A DNA stretch of 38,619 nucleotides from Actinomycetota bacterium (GTDB lineage: Bacteria > Actinomycetota > Acidimicrobiia > IMCC26256 > PALSA-555): assembly GCA_016870595.1 (NCBI GenBank), contig VGBI01000014.1, forward strand, positions 1 to 38,619, given 5' to 3'. Within the stretch, counting starts at the first letter, position 1. Every line of letters starts with the position of its first letter. The position numbers were made by a program, and so were the translations under genes. Below, one piece after another: positions 6,755-14,007 of the stretch. The notes under the pieces are model-generated. The model saw only the letters and a program-made list of their open reading frames with translations. It was not told where the DNA came from and searched no databases.

Positions 6755-8374
6755 TCAGCGGACGTAGCCGAGGGTGTGGGCGCAGCCCCAGCCGTCGATG
6801 CCGACCCGGTTGCGGATGTTCTCGGCGACGAGGATCTGCTCCTCCCGCGTCGCGAGCCCGGCGTTGGGCGCGTACACCCGCCCCCCGAAGGCGTCCCAGG
6901 TTCGGTTGTAGAAGCCGAGGCCACCCGAGTACAGCGGACCCTGCATGGCCCAGTCGCCGGCGGTCTCGCACAGCGCGATCCGGTCCCACATGGGATCGGC
7001 CTTGGTGCCGTAGTAGGTGATCGTCGGCCGGGACAGCACCACCGGGAGGCGTGAGATGATCTTGCGGCTCACCTCGTCGCCATTGCGGCGGGTGATCTCG
7101 GCCGCCACGCTCATCGTGCCCGCCCGACCCTCCTCGACCCGGGTCTCCCCGACGTTCATGGTGTTGTCGGGGCGCCGCTCGGGCGGTGCCGTGTAGGACT
7201 CGTCGAAGCGGACGATCTCGCGCCCCACCCGCACGACGGTGTACTGACCCCCGTCGACGAGGCGCTGTTCGCGCCCGACGGTCGCCCCGGACCGGTCGAG
7301 CACGGAGTCCTCGGGCCCGAGGTCGACGCTGTACTGCGCGAGCAGCTCGTCGAGGTCGAGGGCCGGGATCGAGTAGTCGACCTGGGCGCCGTCGACGAGG
7401 AGCACGCCGGTGCGGGGCGTGCGCAGGATGATGGTCGAGTCGGCCTGGAGCCGCCGGGGCCCGCTGCGGATGACGATCCGGCCCTCGGCACCGAGCTCGC
7501 GGCGCACGTAGTCGGTGGGCGAGGCGTACGTCGTGAAGACGGTCTGGATCTCGCCGTCGAGGTCACGGTTCACCGGGAAGGCCCGCAGGACGGTGACCGT
7601 GAGGCCGTCGCGCAGCCGGGTCGCCGGCGCCGGGATCACGCGGTCGAACTCGCCGAGGCGGATCCGCTCGTCGCGCAGCAGCCCCCCCACGGTCTGGGCG
7701 CCCGCAGTGACGGCGGTGCGCTGCCCGTCGGCCCGGACCTCCACGGAGCGGCCGTGTCCGAGGACGGCCCGCAGACCGAGGCCCCCGCCGACGAGGACCC
7801 CGACGAGGACCACGCCGACCACAGCCGCGCGGGCCCGGCCGCCCCCGGGCCCGCCGACCCGGAGTCGCGGTCGCGTCGGCGGGGCCGCCGTGCCCCCCGG
7901 GGTGACCTCGGGGAGGGGCAGCCAGGCCGCTGCGTCGTGGGGCTCGGCCCGGGCGGGCGAGTCCTGGGGCTCCCACTGGCGCGTGAGGAGGTCCTCGACA
8001 GTGGGCAGGGCGTCGGGGACCGGGATCGGGAGCCAGGCCGCCGGGTCGTGGGGGCGGGACCGGGCGGGTGAGGGCGGCGGGACCGTCGGGGGTGCGTCGG
8101 GTGCGGTGGACCGGGTCGAGCCGGGTCCGGCGGGACCCACCACGTTCGGGTCGAGCACCGGCAGGGTGTCGCCATCGGGGAGGGGCAGCCAGGCGCCCGA
8201 GTCGTGGGGCTCGGCCCGGGCCGGGCTCGGGCGCACCACGCGCCACAGGTGCGCACGGCTCGCCCGGTGGACCCGGGGACCGTGGCCGCGCCGGAGGGCG
8301 GGCGCGTCGGATCCGCCCGGCGCATCGACCCGTGCGTCGACCAGCACGTCGGCGGGTGCGGGCGCGCGCGCCAC
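6755..8374 (-). CDS. rpfB: Resuscitation-promoting factor RpfB-like lytic transglycosylase
   Basis: A 539-aa cell-wall muralytic enzyme that promotes regrowth of dormant cells. Residues 1-180 are a Pro/Arg-rich, presumably cytoplasmic region with three copies of a 17-aa motif. One membrane segment follows at about 181-206, then DUF348 repeats (~210-375) and a G5 domain (~378-457). The C-terminal Rpf domain (461-539) has WDRIALCETAGDW with catalytic Glu470, YSGGLGF, and Cys469/Cys531 for the usual disulfide. Position between tatD and rsmA matches M. tuberculosis rpfB. The start is uncertain: GTG 8374 is the first usable codon after an in-frame TAG near 8489, but the region upstream looks partly coding. 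Confidence 0.9.
   Translation of the reverse strand: MARAPAPADVLVDARVDAPGGSDAPALRRGHGPRVHRASRAHLWRVVRPSPARAEPHDSGAWLPLPDGDTLPVLDPNVVGPAGPGSTRSTAPDAPPTVPPPSPARSRPHDPAAWLPIPVPDALPTVEDLLTRQWEPQDSPARAEPHDAAAWLPLPEVTPGGTAAPPTRPRLRVGGPGGGRARAAVVGVVLVGVLVGGGLGLRAVLGHGRSVEVRADGQRTAVTAGAQTVGGLLRDERIRLGEFDRVIPAPATRLRDGLTVTVLRAFPVNRDLDGEIQTVFTTYASPTDYVRRELGAEGRIVIRSGPRRLQADSTIILRTPRTGVLLVDGAQVDYSIPALDLDELLAQYSVDLGPEDSVLDRSGATVGREQRLVDGGQYTVVRVGREIVRFDESYTAPPERRPDNTMNVGETRVEEGRAGTMSVAAEITRRNGDEVSRKIISRLPVVLSRPTITYYGTKADPMWDRIALCETAGDWAMQGPLYSGGLGFYNRTWDAFGGRVYAPNAGLATREEQILVAENIRNRVGIDGWGCAHTLGYVR
7910..8227 (-). repeat. Three 17-residue repeats in the N-terminal region of RpfB
   Basis: The motif SPARxxPHDxxAWLPLP occurs at residues 50-66 (8177-8227), 102-118 (8021-8071, with IP for LP) and 139-155 (7910-7960). 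DNA conservation is high as well, indicating recent duplication. The repeats precede the single membrane segment, so they should face the cytoplasm. I know of no named domain with this motif. Confidence 0.85.
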
Positions 8375-8485
8375 GGTCGCCTCGGGCGCCGGTTCGGGAC
8401 CGGGTTGCGGTTCGGATTCCGGTTCGGTTCGGATGGCCGCGGCCCTCCGCTGCGTCGGCGTGGCCCCACTCCACGGGGTCGGAGA

Positions 8486-8491
8486 ACGCTA
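8486..8491 (-). promoter_or_regulatory. Candidate -10 box (TAGCGT) upstream of rpfB
   Basis: On the minus strand TAGCGT lies 11 nt before a GTG at 8474 (out of frame with rpfB) and 111 nt before the annotated rpfB GTG. Box and spacing resemble those before PglE at 33099. It may drive rpfB with a leader, or mark the true start if the intervening CCGAAC-repeat tract contains a frame error. Confidence 0.3.
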
Positions 8492-8577
8492 GCGCACGGG
8501 TCGGACATCGATTCCGGCGGCCCGAGGCCGGCCGGGACCCGGGGACCCGGGGGCCCGGCGGCCCGGCGGTCAGACGA

Positions 8578-9372
8578 TCAGGCGGTCGTCACCCCGAGCC
8601 ACGCCGCCGCCGCGGCGACGGTCTCGGCGGCCACGGTCGCCGGGGGGCGGCCCACGGCGGCGGCGAGCGCAGCCCCCACCGCCGGGAGGAGCGCAGGCTC
8701 GTTCTCGTGGCCGCGGTGGGGCACCGGTGCGAGGTACGGCGAGTCGGTCTCGACCAGCAGCCGGTCGGGTGGGCAGATCGCCGCCGCCGCCCGCACGTCG
8801 TCGGCGTTGCGGAACGAGACGATCCCGCTGAACGACAGCGCCGCGCCCAGCGCCAGGGCCTGCTCGGCCTCGGCCGGGCCGCCGGTGAAGCAGTGGAACA
8901 CCGTGCGCCGGGGCACACCCTCCTCGACCAGGACCCGGAACGTGTCGTCCCACGCCTCACGCGAGTGGATGACCAGGGCCCGGTCCAGGGCGTGGGCGCA
9001 CCGGATCTGCGACCGGAAGGCCGCCTCCTGCACGGCGGGCTCGGCGTGGCGGTAGTGGAGGTCGAACCCGGCCTCACCCACCGCGACCACCCGTGGGTGC
9101 GCGGCGAGCTCGGCCAGCGCGTCCCACTCCGCCTCGAGGCGGTCGGCGTCGTGGGGGTGCAGCCCGACCGTCGCGTGGACGTCGGCGTGGCGCTCGGCGA
9201 GCGCCACCGCCGCACGCGACGACACGAGGTCCGTTCCGACCACGACCAGGGCAACCACCCCGGCGGCCCGGGCCCGGTCGAGCACCGCCTCGGGGGCATC
9301 GGTGGTGGCGTCGAGCTGGGGGTGGCAGTGGGCGTCCACCCACCGGACCGCGGCCCCGGGATCGTCGCTCAC
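8578..9372 (-). CDS. tatD: TatD-family metal-dependent deoxyribonuclease
   Basis: A 264-aa TIM-barrel hydrolase of the amidohydrolase superfamily; TatD proteins act as 3'-5' DNA exonucleases and some act in tRNA or D-aminoacyl quality control. Metal ligands are visible in order: VDAHCHPQL (His15, His17), VGEAGFDLHY (Glu), VIHSREA (His), FHCFTGG (His) and VETDSPYLAP (Asp). Length is normal. The GTG at 9372 overlaps the metG stop (GTGA), so it is cotranscribed with metG. About 200 bp of very GC-rich DNA separates its stop from rpfB; beyond a candidate -10 box for rpfB I see nothing there. Confidence 0.94.
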   Translation of the reverse strand: MSDDPGAAVRWVDAHCHPQLDATTDAPEAVLDRARAAGVVALVVVGTDLVSSRAAVALAERHADVHATVGLHPHDADRLEAEWDALAELAAHPRVVAVGEAGFDLHYRHAEPAVQEAAFRSQIRCAHALDRALVIHSREAWDDTFRVLVEEGVPRRTVFHCFTGGPAEAEQALALGAALSFSGIVSFRNADDVRAAAAICPPDRLLVETDSPYLAPVPHRGHENEPALLPAVGAALAAAVGRPPATVAAETVAAAAAWLGVTTA

Positions 9373-10898
9373 GCGACCGGGGGCTCGAACCGGGGGAACA
9401 GCGGGTCGCCCTTCTCGAGCGGGGCACCGACGGGGAGCCCGCCCCAGGCCGCGGCACCGGGGAGCCGGGCGTCCTCGGGGCGGCCGGGCAGACCCAGGCG
9501 GCGCCAGAGCTCGGCCCCCGCCCGCGGGATCACGGGCGCGGCCAGCAACGCCACGATCCGCAGCGACTCGAGGCAGTCGCCGAGCACGCCGTGCACCGCG
9601 GCGACGTCCCCGGCCTTGTGCAGCTTCCAGGGCTCGGTATCCTCGATGTAGGCGTTGGTCGCCCGGATCAGGTCCCAGACCGCTCCGCACGCGGCGGCGT
9701 AGTCGAGGCGCTCCATCGCCGTCGTCGCTCCGGTGAACGCAGCTGCTGCGGCGGCCATCAGCGGGCCGTCGGCCCGGGTGTCGGGCACCACGCCGCCGCA
9801 GTAGTTGACCGCCATGTTGAGGACGCGGTTGGCGAGATTCCCGAAGTTGTTCGCGAGGTCGGCGTTGTAGCGCGCCACCATCGCCTCGTACGAGAAGTCG
9901 CCGTCGGGGCCGAAGCGCTGGTCGGCGAGGAAGTGGTAGCGGAACCCGTCGCTGCCGAAGCCGGCGACGAGGTCGGCCGGCGCAATCTGGTTGAGCCGGG
10001 TCTTGCTCATCTTCTCGCCGCCCACGAGGAGGTAGCCGTGCGCGAACACGCACGTCGGTGGCGCTTCGCCCGCAGCCATGAGCATCGCGGGCCAGAACAC
10101 AGCGTGGAAGCGCAGGATGTCCTTGCCCACGAGGTGGTAGTCGACGGGCCAGTACCGGTCGAAGCGCGCGCGGTCGGAGCCGTACCCGATCGCCGTGCAG
10201 TAGTTGAACAGCGCGTCGAACCAGACGTAGGTGACGTGGGCCGGATCCCACGGGAGCGGAATGCCCCAGGTGATCGACGTCCGGCTCATGGAGAAGTCGC
10301 GCAGGCCCTGCTTGATGAAGCCGAGGACCTCGTTGCGTCGGGTGTCGGGCTGCACGGCCTCGGGATGGCGCTCGTAGTGCTCGAGCAGGCGGTCGGTGAA
10401 CCGCGACAGGCGGAAGAAGTAGTTCTCCTCGGTCACGTGGTCGACGGGCCGGTCGTGGATCGGGCAGTTGGTGCCACCCACGAGCTCGTCCTCGGCGTAG
10501 TACGCCTCGCAGTGCACGCAGTACAGGCCCTCGTACGTGTCGAGCTCGATGTAGCCGTTGTCGTGGACACGCTGCAGGAACTCGGACACTGCCGCGTAGT
10601 GGCGGGGCTCGGTGGTGCGGATGAAGTCGGTGTTCGTGATGTCGAGCAGGCGCCAGGCCTCCCGGAAGCGCTCACTCGTGCGGTCGGCCCACTCGGCCGG
10701 GGTGACGCCCTGGGCCTCGGCCGCCCGCTGCACCTTGAGCCCGTGCTCGTCGGTCCCGGTGAGGAAGACGACGTCGTCGCCCCACAGCCGGCGCCACCGG
10801 GCCAGCGTGTCGGCAGCCACGGTGGTGTAGGCGTGCCCGATGTGCGGCGCGTCGTTGACGTAGTAGATCGGCGTCGTCACGTAGAACGGCGTGGGCAC
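9369..10898 (-). CDS. metG: Methionyl-tRNA synthetase
   Basis: A 509-aa class I aminoacyl-tRNA synthetase that charges tRNA-Met. HIGH is at residues 19-22 (DAPHIGHAYTT). The zinc knuckle is C127-x2-C130...C145-x2-H148, the CCCH form. The second ATP-binding motif is KMSKT at 296-300, with Thr replacing the usual final Ser. The anticodon-binding helical domain follows; no C-terminal EMAP-like tRNA-binding domain is present, as in other short MetG proteins. GTG 10898 lies exactly 6 nt after a TATCGT box, supporting this start and a leaderless transcript that continues into tatD. Confidence 0.97.
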   Translation of the reverse strand: MPTPFYVTTPIYYVNDAPHIGHAYTTVAADTLARWRRLWGDDVVFLTGTDEHGLKVQRAAEAQGVTPAEWADRTSERFREAWRLLDITNTDFIRTTEPRHYAAVSEFLQRVHDNGYIELDTYEGLYCVHCEAYYAEDELVGGTNCPIHDRPVDHVTEENYFFRLSRFTDRLLEHYERHPEAVQPDTRRNEVLGFIKQGLRDFSMSRTSITWGIPLPWDPAHVTYVWFDALFNYCTAIGYGSDRARFDRYWPVDYHLVGKDILRFHAVFWPAMLMAAGEAPPTCVFAHGYLLVGGEKMSKTRLNQIAPADLVAGFGSDGFRYHFLADQRFGPDGDFSYEAMVARYNADLANNFGNLANRVLNMAVNYCGGVVPDTRADGPLMAAAAAAFTGATTAMERLDYAAACGAVWDLIRATNAYIEDTEPWKLHKAGDVAAVHGVLGDCLESLRIVALLAAPVIPRAGAELWRRLGLPGRPEDARLPGAAAWGGLPVGAPLEKGDPLFPRFEPPVA

Positions 10899-10904
10899 GC
10901 GACC

Positions 10905-10910
10905 ACGATA
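10905..10910 (-). promoter_or_regulatory. Candidate -10 box (TATCGT) of the metG-tatD transcript
   Basis: On the minus strand TATCGT is followed by 6 nt and then the metG GTG. This is the spacing expected when transcription starts at the first base of the start codon. Confidence 0.5.
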
Positions 10911-10959
10911 CCCACGCCCCCCGGTCCGACCCCCGGAACGACGCCCGAACGACGCCGGC

Positions 10960-11805
10960 TCAGGCGCGCCGGAGCTCCGTCGCGATCTCGTAGGCCCGCC
11001 GCTTGGGCACCCCGAGGGACGCCGCGACCTCGGCGGCGGCGTCCCGGGCCGAGGCGCCGGCCGCCAGGTGCCGTTCGACCGCGGCGCGCACGGTGGCGTC
11101 GTCGGGCTCGGCCGGCGGCGGGGCGCCCCCGACCACCAGCGCGTGCTCGCCACGCGGCGCCTCCGCCGCCACGTGCGCCACCGCGTCGAGGAGGGTCCCC
11201 CGCCAGACCGACTCGAACCGCTTGGTCAGCTCCCGGGCCACGGCGACGGGCCGGTCCCCACCGCACACGCGGACCAGGTCGGCCAGCGTCTCGGCCACGC
11301 GGTGGGGCGCCTCGAACAGCACCGTGGTGCGGGGCTCACCGGCGACGGCGGCCAGGCGCTCGGTCCGCTCCCGGCCCGACCGGGGCAGGAAGCCCTCCAT
11401 CACGAACCGGGCCGTCGGCAGGCCGGACACCACCAGGGCGGCCAGGACCGCGCTCGGGCCGGGCACGGCCTCCACCCGCACGCCGGCGTCGACGCACACC
11501 CGCACGAGCCGCTCGCCCGGGTCGGAGATCCCGGGCGTCCCCGCGTCCGTGACCAGCGCGACGCGCGCCCCGCGCCGGATGCGCTCGACCAGCTCGGCGG
11601 CCCGGGCCCGCTCGTTGTGCTCGTGCACCGACACGAGGCGGGCCCCGGCCGGGATCCCCGCGTGGGTGAGCAGGGCCCGGGTCCGCCGGGTGTCCTCGGC
11701 CGCGACCACGTCGGCCGTGCGGAGCGCCTCGACCGCCCGCGGCGAGAGGTCGCCGAGGTTGCCGATCGGGGTCGCGACCAGCACGAGGACCCCCTCGCCG
11801 CTCAT
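10960..11805 (-). CDS. rsmI: 16S rRNA (cytidine1402-2'-O)-methyltransferase
   Basis: A 281-aa tetrapyrrole-methylase-fold enzyme that 2'-O-methylates C1402 of 16S rRNA. Characteristic stretches are VATPIGNLGDLSPRA at the N-terminus, AAEDTRRTRALL, TDAGTPGISDPG and AVPGPSAVLAAL; the C-terminal ~60 residues form a helical domain. ATG 11805 is the family-typical start. The same frame is open upstream through the DUF192 domain, so translation could also begin at 12207 and yield a fusion. In the neighbouring frame a TGA overlaps the ATG as ATGA, the usual coupling arrangement. Confidence 0.93.
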   Translation of the reverse strand: MSGEGVLVLVATPIGNLGDLSPRAVEALRTADVVAAEDTRRTRALLTHAGIPAGARLVSVHEHNERARAAELVERIRRGARVALVTDAGTPGISDPGERLVRVCVDAGVRVEAVPGPSAVLAALVVSGLPTARFVMEGFLPRSGRERTERLAAVAGEPRTTVLFEAPHRVAETLADLVRVCGGDRPVAVARELTKRFESVWRGTLLDAVAHVAAEAPRGEHALVVGGAPPPAEPDDATVRAAVERHLAAGASARDAAAEVAASLGVPKRRAYEIATELRRA

Positions 11806-12207
11806 CGGATCACCCGCCCGGGCACCACGCCGATCGTCGGGAGCCCAAGCGTCATGCCCCGCATGCTCGCGCACCTCGAGCCGGGTGCCCACCCGGATCC
11901 CCCAGGCCGCAGCCCCGCCGATCGGCCCCTCGAGCACCCAGCGGCTCCGCCACACGGGCCGCGACACCCGGCCGGGCGCGAGGTGCGCGACCCGCAGCAC
12001 CCGACCGTCGCGGGCCACGAACACTGCGTCGATCGGCACCCGCATGCCGATCGTGTGCACCTGACGACACGGCGCCAGGACGAGGCCGCCGGTGACCGGC
12101 GCCGGCCCGAGCAGGCCCCGGCGCCGGGCGGCCCGGGTCGCGGCGACGCGGACGGGCACCTCGGGGCGGGGTCGGCCGTCGATCCAGAGCACGGGCGCCC
12201 GGACCAC
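11806..12207 (-). CDS. DUF192 family protein, in frame with and unseparated from rsmI
   Basis: A DUF192 domain of about 110 residues: a MVRAPVLW start, ATRAARRRGLLG, then the core VHTIGMRVPIDAVFVARDG and WVLEGPIGGAAAWGIRVGT. DUF192 function is unknown; members are small beta-rich proteins. GTG 12207 is the first usable start in frame after the ychF stop (12269). No stop codon separates this domain from RsmI: a 20-residue Asp/Arg/Ala linker leads directly into the RsmI Met. Either a DUF192-RsmI fusion of about 415 aa is made, or one extra G in the GGGG run near 11857 hides a frame ending in GRVIR-stop at 11802. Coordinates cover only the DUF192 portion. Confidence 0.75.
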
Positions 12208-12268
12208 GGCCCCGGTCGCCGTGACGCGGAGTGGACCCGGCCACGGCCGCCGCCACGGGCGTGCCGCG

Positions 12269-13291
12269 TCAGACGTTGAAGCGGATCTCGACCACGTCGC
12301 CGTCGACGAAGCGGTAGTCCTTGCCCTCCACCCGGAGGGTGCCCGCATCCTTGGCCCGGGCCCACGAGCCCACCTCGAGCAGCTCCTGCCAGTCGATCAC
12401 CTCGGCCCGGATGAAGCCCCGCTGGAGGTCGGAGTGGATGACCCCGGCGCACTCGGGCGCCGCGGCGCCGACCCGGAAGATCCAGGCTCGCGACTCCTTG
12501 TCGCCGGTGGTGAGGAAGGTGGCCTTGCCCAGCATCGCCAGGGCCGACCGGGCCAGCCGGGGCACCACCGACTCGGCGACCCCGAGGTCGGCGAGCAGGG
12601 TCGCCCGCTCGGCGCCCTCGGCGGCGACGACGTCGGGATCGCCCTCGATCTCGACGCACACGGCGAGCGCATCGGCACCGAAGCCGGCGGCGACCGCATC
12701 GGCCCGGTCGAGCTGGTCGATGTCGACGTTCACCACGACCAGGGCGGGCTTGTTGGTCAGCAGGAAGACCGGGGCGAGCAGCGCCCGCTCGTCGGCGGTG
12801 AGGTCGGATCGGTAGATCGGCTCGCCCTCGGAGAGGACCGCCTCGGCCCGCTCGAGCGCGGCGATCTCGCCGGCCAGGCTGCGGTCCCCCTTGAGCGCCC
12901 GCTGCTGCTTCGCCAGCCGCTGCTCCACCGAGCCGAGATCGGCGAGCACCAGCTCGTCCTCGAGCGCCCGGAGGTCGCGGGCCGGGTCGTTGCCGTCGGC
13001 CGCGCGCACCACGAGCATCAGCGCGTCGCAGTCGCGCAACGACCCGAGCAGGCGGCTGCCGAGGCCCTTGCCCGCCTCGGTGGACAGACCCGGCAGGTAG
13101 GCGATCTGGAAGGTCGCGTACACGGTCCGCTTCGAGGCCGACATCGTCGCGAGGGCGTCGAGCCGGTCGTCGGGGAGGGCGACCACCCCGAGCACCCGGT
13201 CGGCGGCGTGCGCGACGTCCATGCCGGTGAGGGCACGGAACAGCTCGGCGTGTCCCGAGTCGGCGAGGCCCACGAGGCCGAGGTGCTCCAC
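12269..13291 (-). CDS. YchF-like protein with degenerate nucleotide-binding motifs (TGS/DUF933 C-terminus)
   Basis: A 340-aa protein related along its length to YchF/OLA1, the universally conserved Obg-family ATPase. The C-terminus is clearly YchF-type: GFIRAEVIDWQELLEVGSW followed by LRVEGKDYRFVDGDVVEIRFNV. The P-loop, normally GLPNVGKST, reads GLADSGHAE, losing the Lys and Ser. Switch I (NYPFATI) is unrecognisable, and the DIAGLVKGAS motif reads AYLPGLSTEA, though GKGLGSRLL follows. A G4-like VVVNVDIDQ remains. Hydrolysis is therefore doubtful. GTG 13291 is chosen because it begins the family alignment and lies 7 nt after a TAGCCT box. Confidence 0.88.
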   Translation of the reverse strand: MEHLGLVGLADSGHAELFRALTGMDVAHAADRVLGVVALPDDRLDALATMSASKRTVYATFQIAYLPGLSTEAGKGLGSRLLGSLRDCDALMLVVRAADGNDPARDLRALEDELVLADLGSVEQRLAKQQRALKGDRSLAGEIAALERAEAVLSEGEPIYRSDLTADERALLAPVFLLTNKPALVVVNVDIDQLDRADAVAAGFGADALAVCVEIEGDPDVVAAEGAERATLLADLGVAESVVPRLARSALAMLGKATFLTTGDKESRAWIFRVGAAAPECAGVIHSDLQRGFIRAEVIDWQELLEVGSWARAKDAGTLRVEGKDYRFVDGDVVEIRFNV

Positions 13292-13298
13292 GGCGCCG

Positions 13299-13304
13299 AG
13301 GCTA
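13299..13304 (-). promoter_or_regulatory. Candidate -10 box (TAGCCT) of the YchF-like gene
   Basis: On the minus strand TAGCCT is followed by 7 nt and then GTG 13291, with no Shine-Dalgarno sequence, as for a leaderless transcript. Confidence 0.45.
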
Positions 13305-13367
13305 GCGAGACCCGCGGCCCCGGCCCCCGGCGTGTCAGACTGTGCCGCCGGACGAAAGGGGCACGTC

Positions 13368-13829
13368 GTGGACCGACCGCACCGACCGACGCTCGAGGAG
13401 CTCCAGGACCGCTTCGAGATCGACGAGCTGCTCACCCGCTACGCCCAAGCCATCGACGACCGGACCTTCGATCTGCTCGACACCGTCTTCACCCCCGACG
13501 CGCAGGTCGACTACGTGAGCGCCGGGGGGATCGCCGGCGACTACCCGGCGATCAAGGCCTGGCTCACCGACGTGCTCGGTCTCTTCCCCGCCTACCAGCA
13601 CCTCGTCGGCAACCGCCGGGTCGCGCTCGACGGCGACACCGCCACCGCGGTCTCCATGTTCCACAACCCGATGGCCATGGGCGACGGCACGCTGTTCTTC
13701 TGCGGCGGCGAGTACCACGACCGGCTGGTGCGGACGCCCGACGGCTGGCGCATCGCCGAGCGGGTCGAGCGGACCGCCTACGCCACTGCTGCCGTCCCCA
13801 CCACCAACCCGGCGCCGCCGGTCCGGTGA
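13368..13829 (+). CDS. NTF2-like / SnoaL_4-type protein
   Basis: A 153-aa single-domain alpha+beta-barrel protein of the NTF2-like superfamily, which includes ketosteroid isomerases, scytalone dehydratase and SnoaL cyclases. The N-terminal helix pattern EIDELLTRYAQAIDDRTFDLL and then FTPDAQVDYVSAGG and YQHLVGNRRVALDGD are typical of the SnoaL_4 subfamily. Specific substrate is unknown. The GTG start follows GAAAGGGG by about 7 nt. It is divergent from the YchF-like gene across 76 bp and lies upstream of bL37. Confidence 0.8.
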   Translation: MDRPHRPTLEELQDRFEIDELLTRYAQAIDDRTFDLLDTVFTPDAQVDYVSAGGIAGDYPAIKAWLTDVLGLFPAYQHLVGNRRVALDGDTATAVSMFHNPMAMGDGTLFFCGGEYHDRLVRTPDGWRIAERVERTAYATAAVPTTNPAPPVR

Positions 13830-13867
13830 GGCGGCAGTCGGCCTCGCCGGACCGGGCCGGGACCGCC

Positions 13868-13873
13868 TACGCT
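13868..13873 (+). promoter_or_regulatory. Candidate -10 box (TACGCT) upstream of bL37
   Basis: TACGCT lies 35 nt before the bL37 GTG. A GGAG Shine-Dalgarno sequence lies 7 nt before that GTG, so a short-leader transcript is plausible. Confidence 0.3.
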
Positions 13874-13908
13874 CTCGGGTCCCGCCCGCCGTCGTCCCGG
13901 AGCCTCCC

Positions 13909-13995
13909 GTGTCGAAGAAGACGAAGAAGCGCAAGCTCAACGCCCGCCGCAAGAAGGCCAACCACGGCCGGCGGCCCAACGCCGGTCGCCGCTAG
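13909..13995 (+). CDS. 50S ribosomal protein bL37 (actinobacterial miniprotein)
   Basis: A 28-aa, strongly basic peptide beginning MSKKTKKRKLNARRKK, followed by ANHGRRPNAGRR. From memory, mycobacterial bL37, a ~24-aa protein seen in cryo-EM ribosome structures, ends in KANHGKRPNA, an almost exact match to the C-terminal half here. It sits on the large subunit near 23S rRNA. The start is GTG with GGAG 7 nt upstream. The stop is 12 nt before the enoyl-CoA hydratase start, so the two may be cotranscribed. Its length falls below the cutoff of most gene finders. Confidence 0.88.
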   Translation: MSKKTKKRKLNARRKKANHGRRPNAGRR

Positions 13996-14007
13996 GCCCA
14001 CGCACCC

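Noticed and set aside
8521-8577. GC-rich runs after tatD as a structured RNA or riboswitch for rpfB
   Set aside because: The sequence is simple CCGGG repetition without the conserved elements of a known riboswitch.
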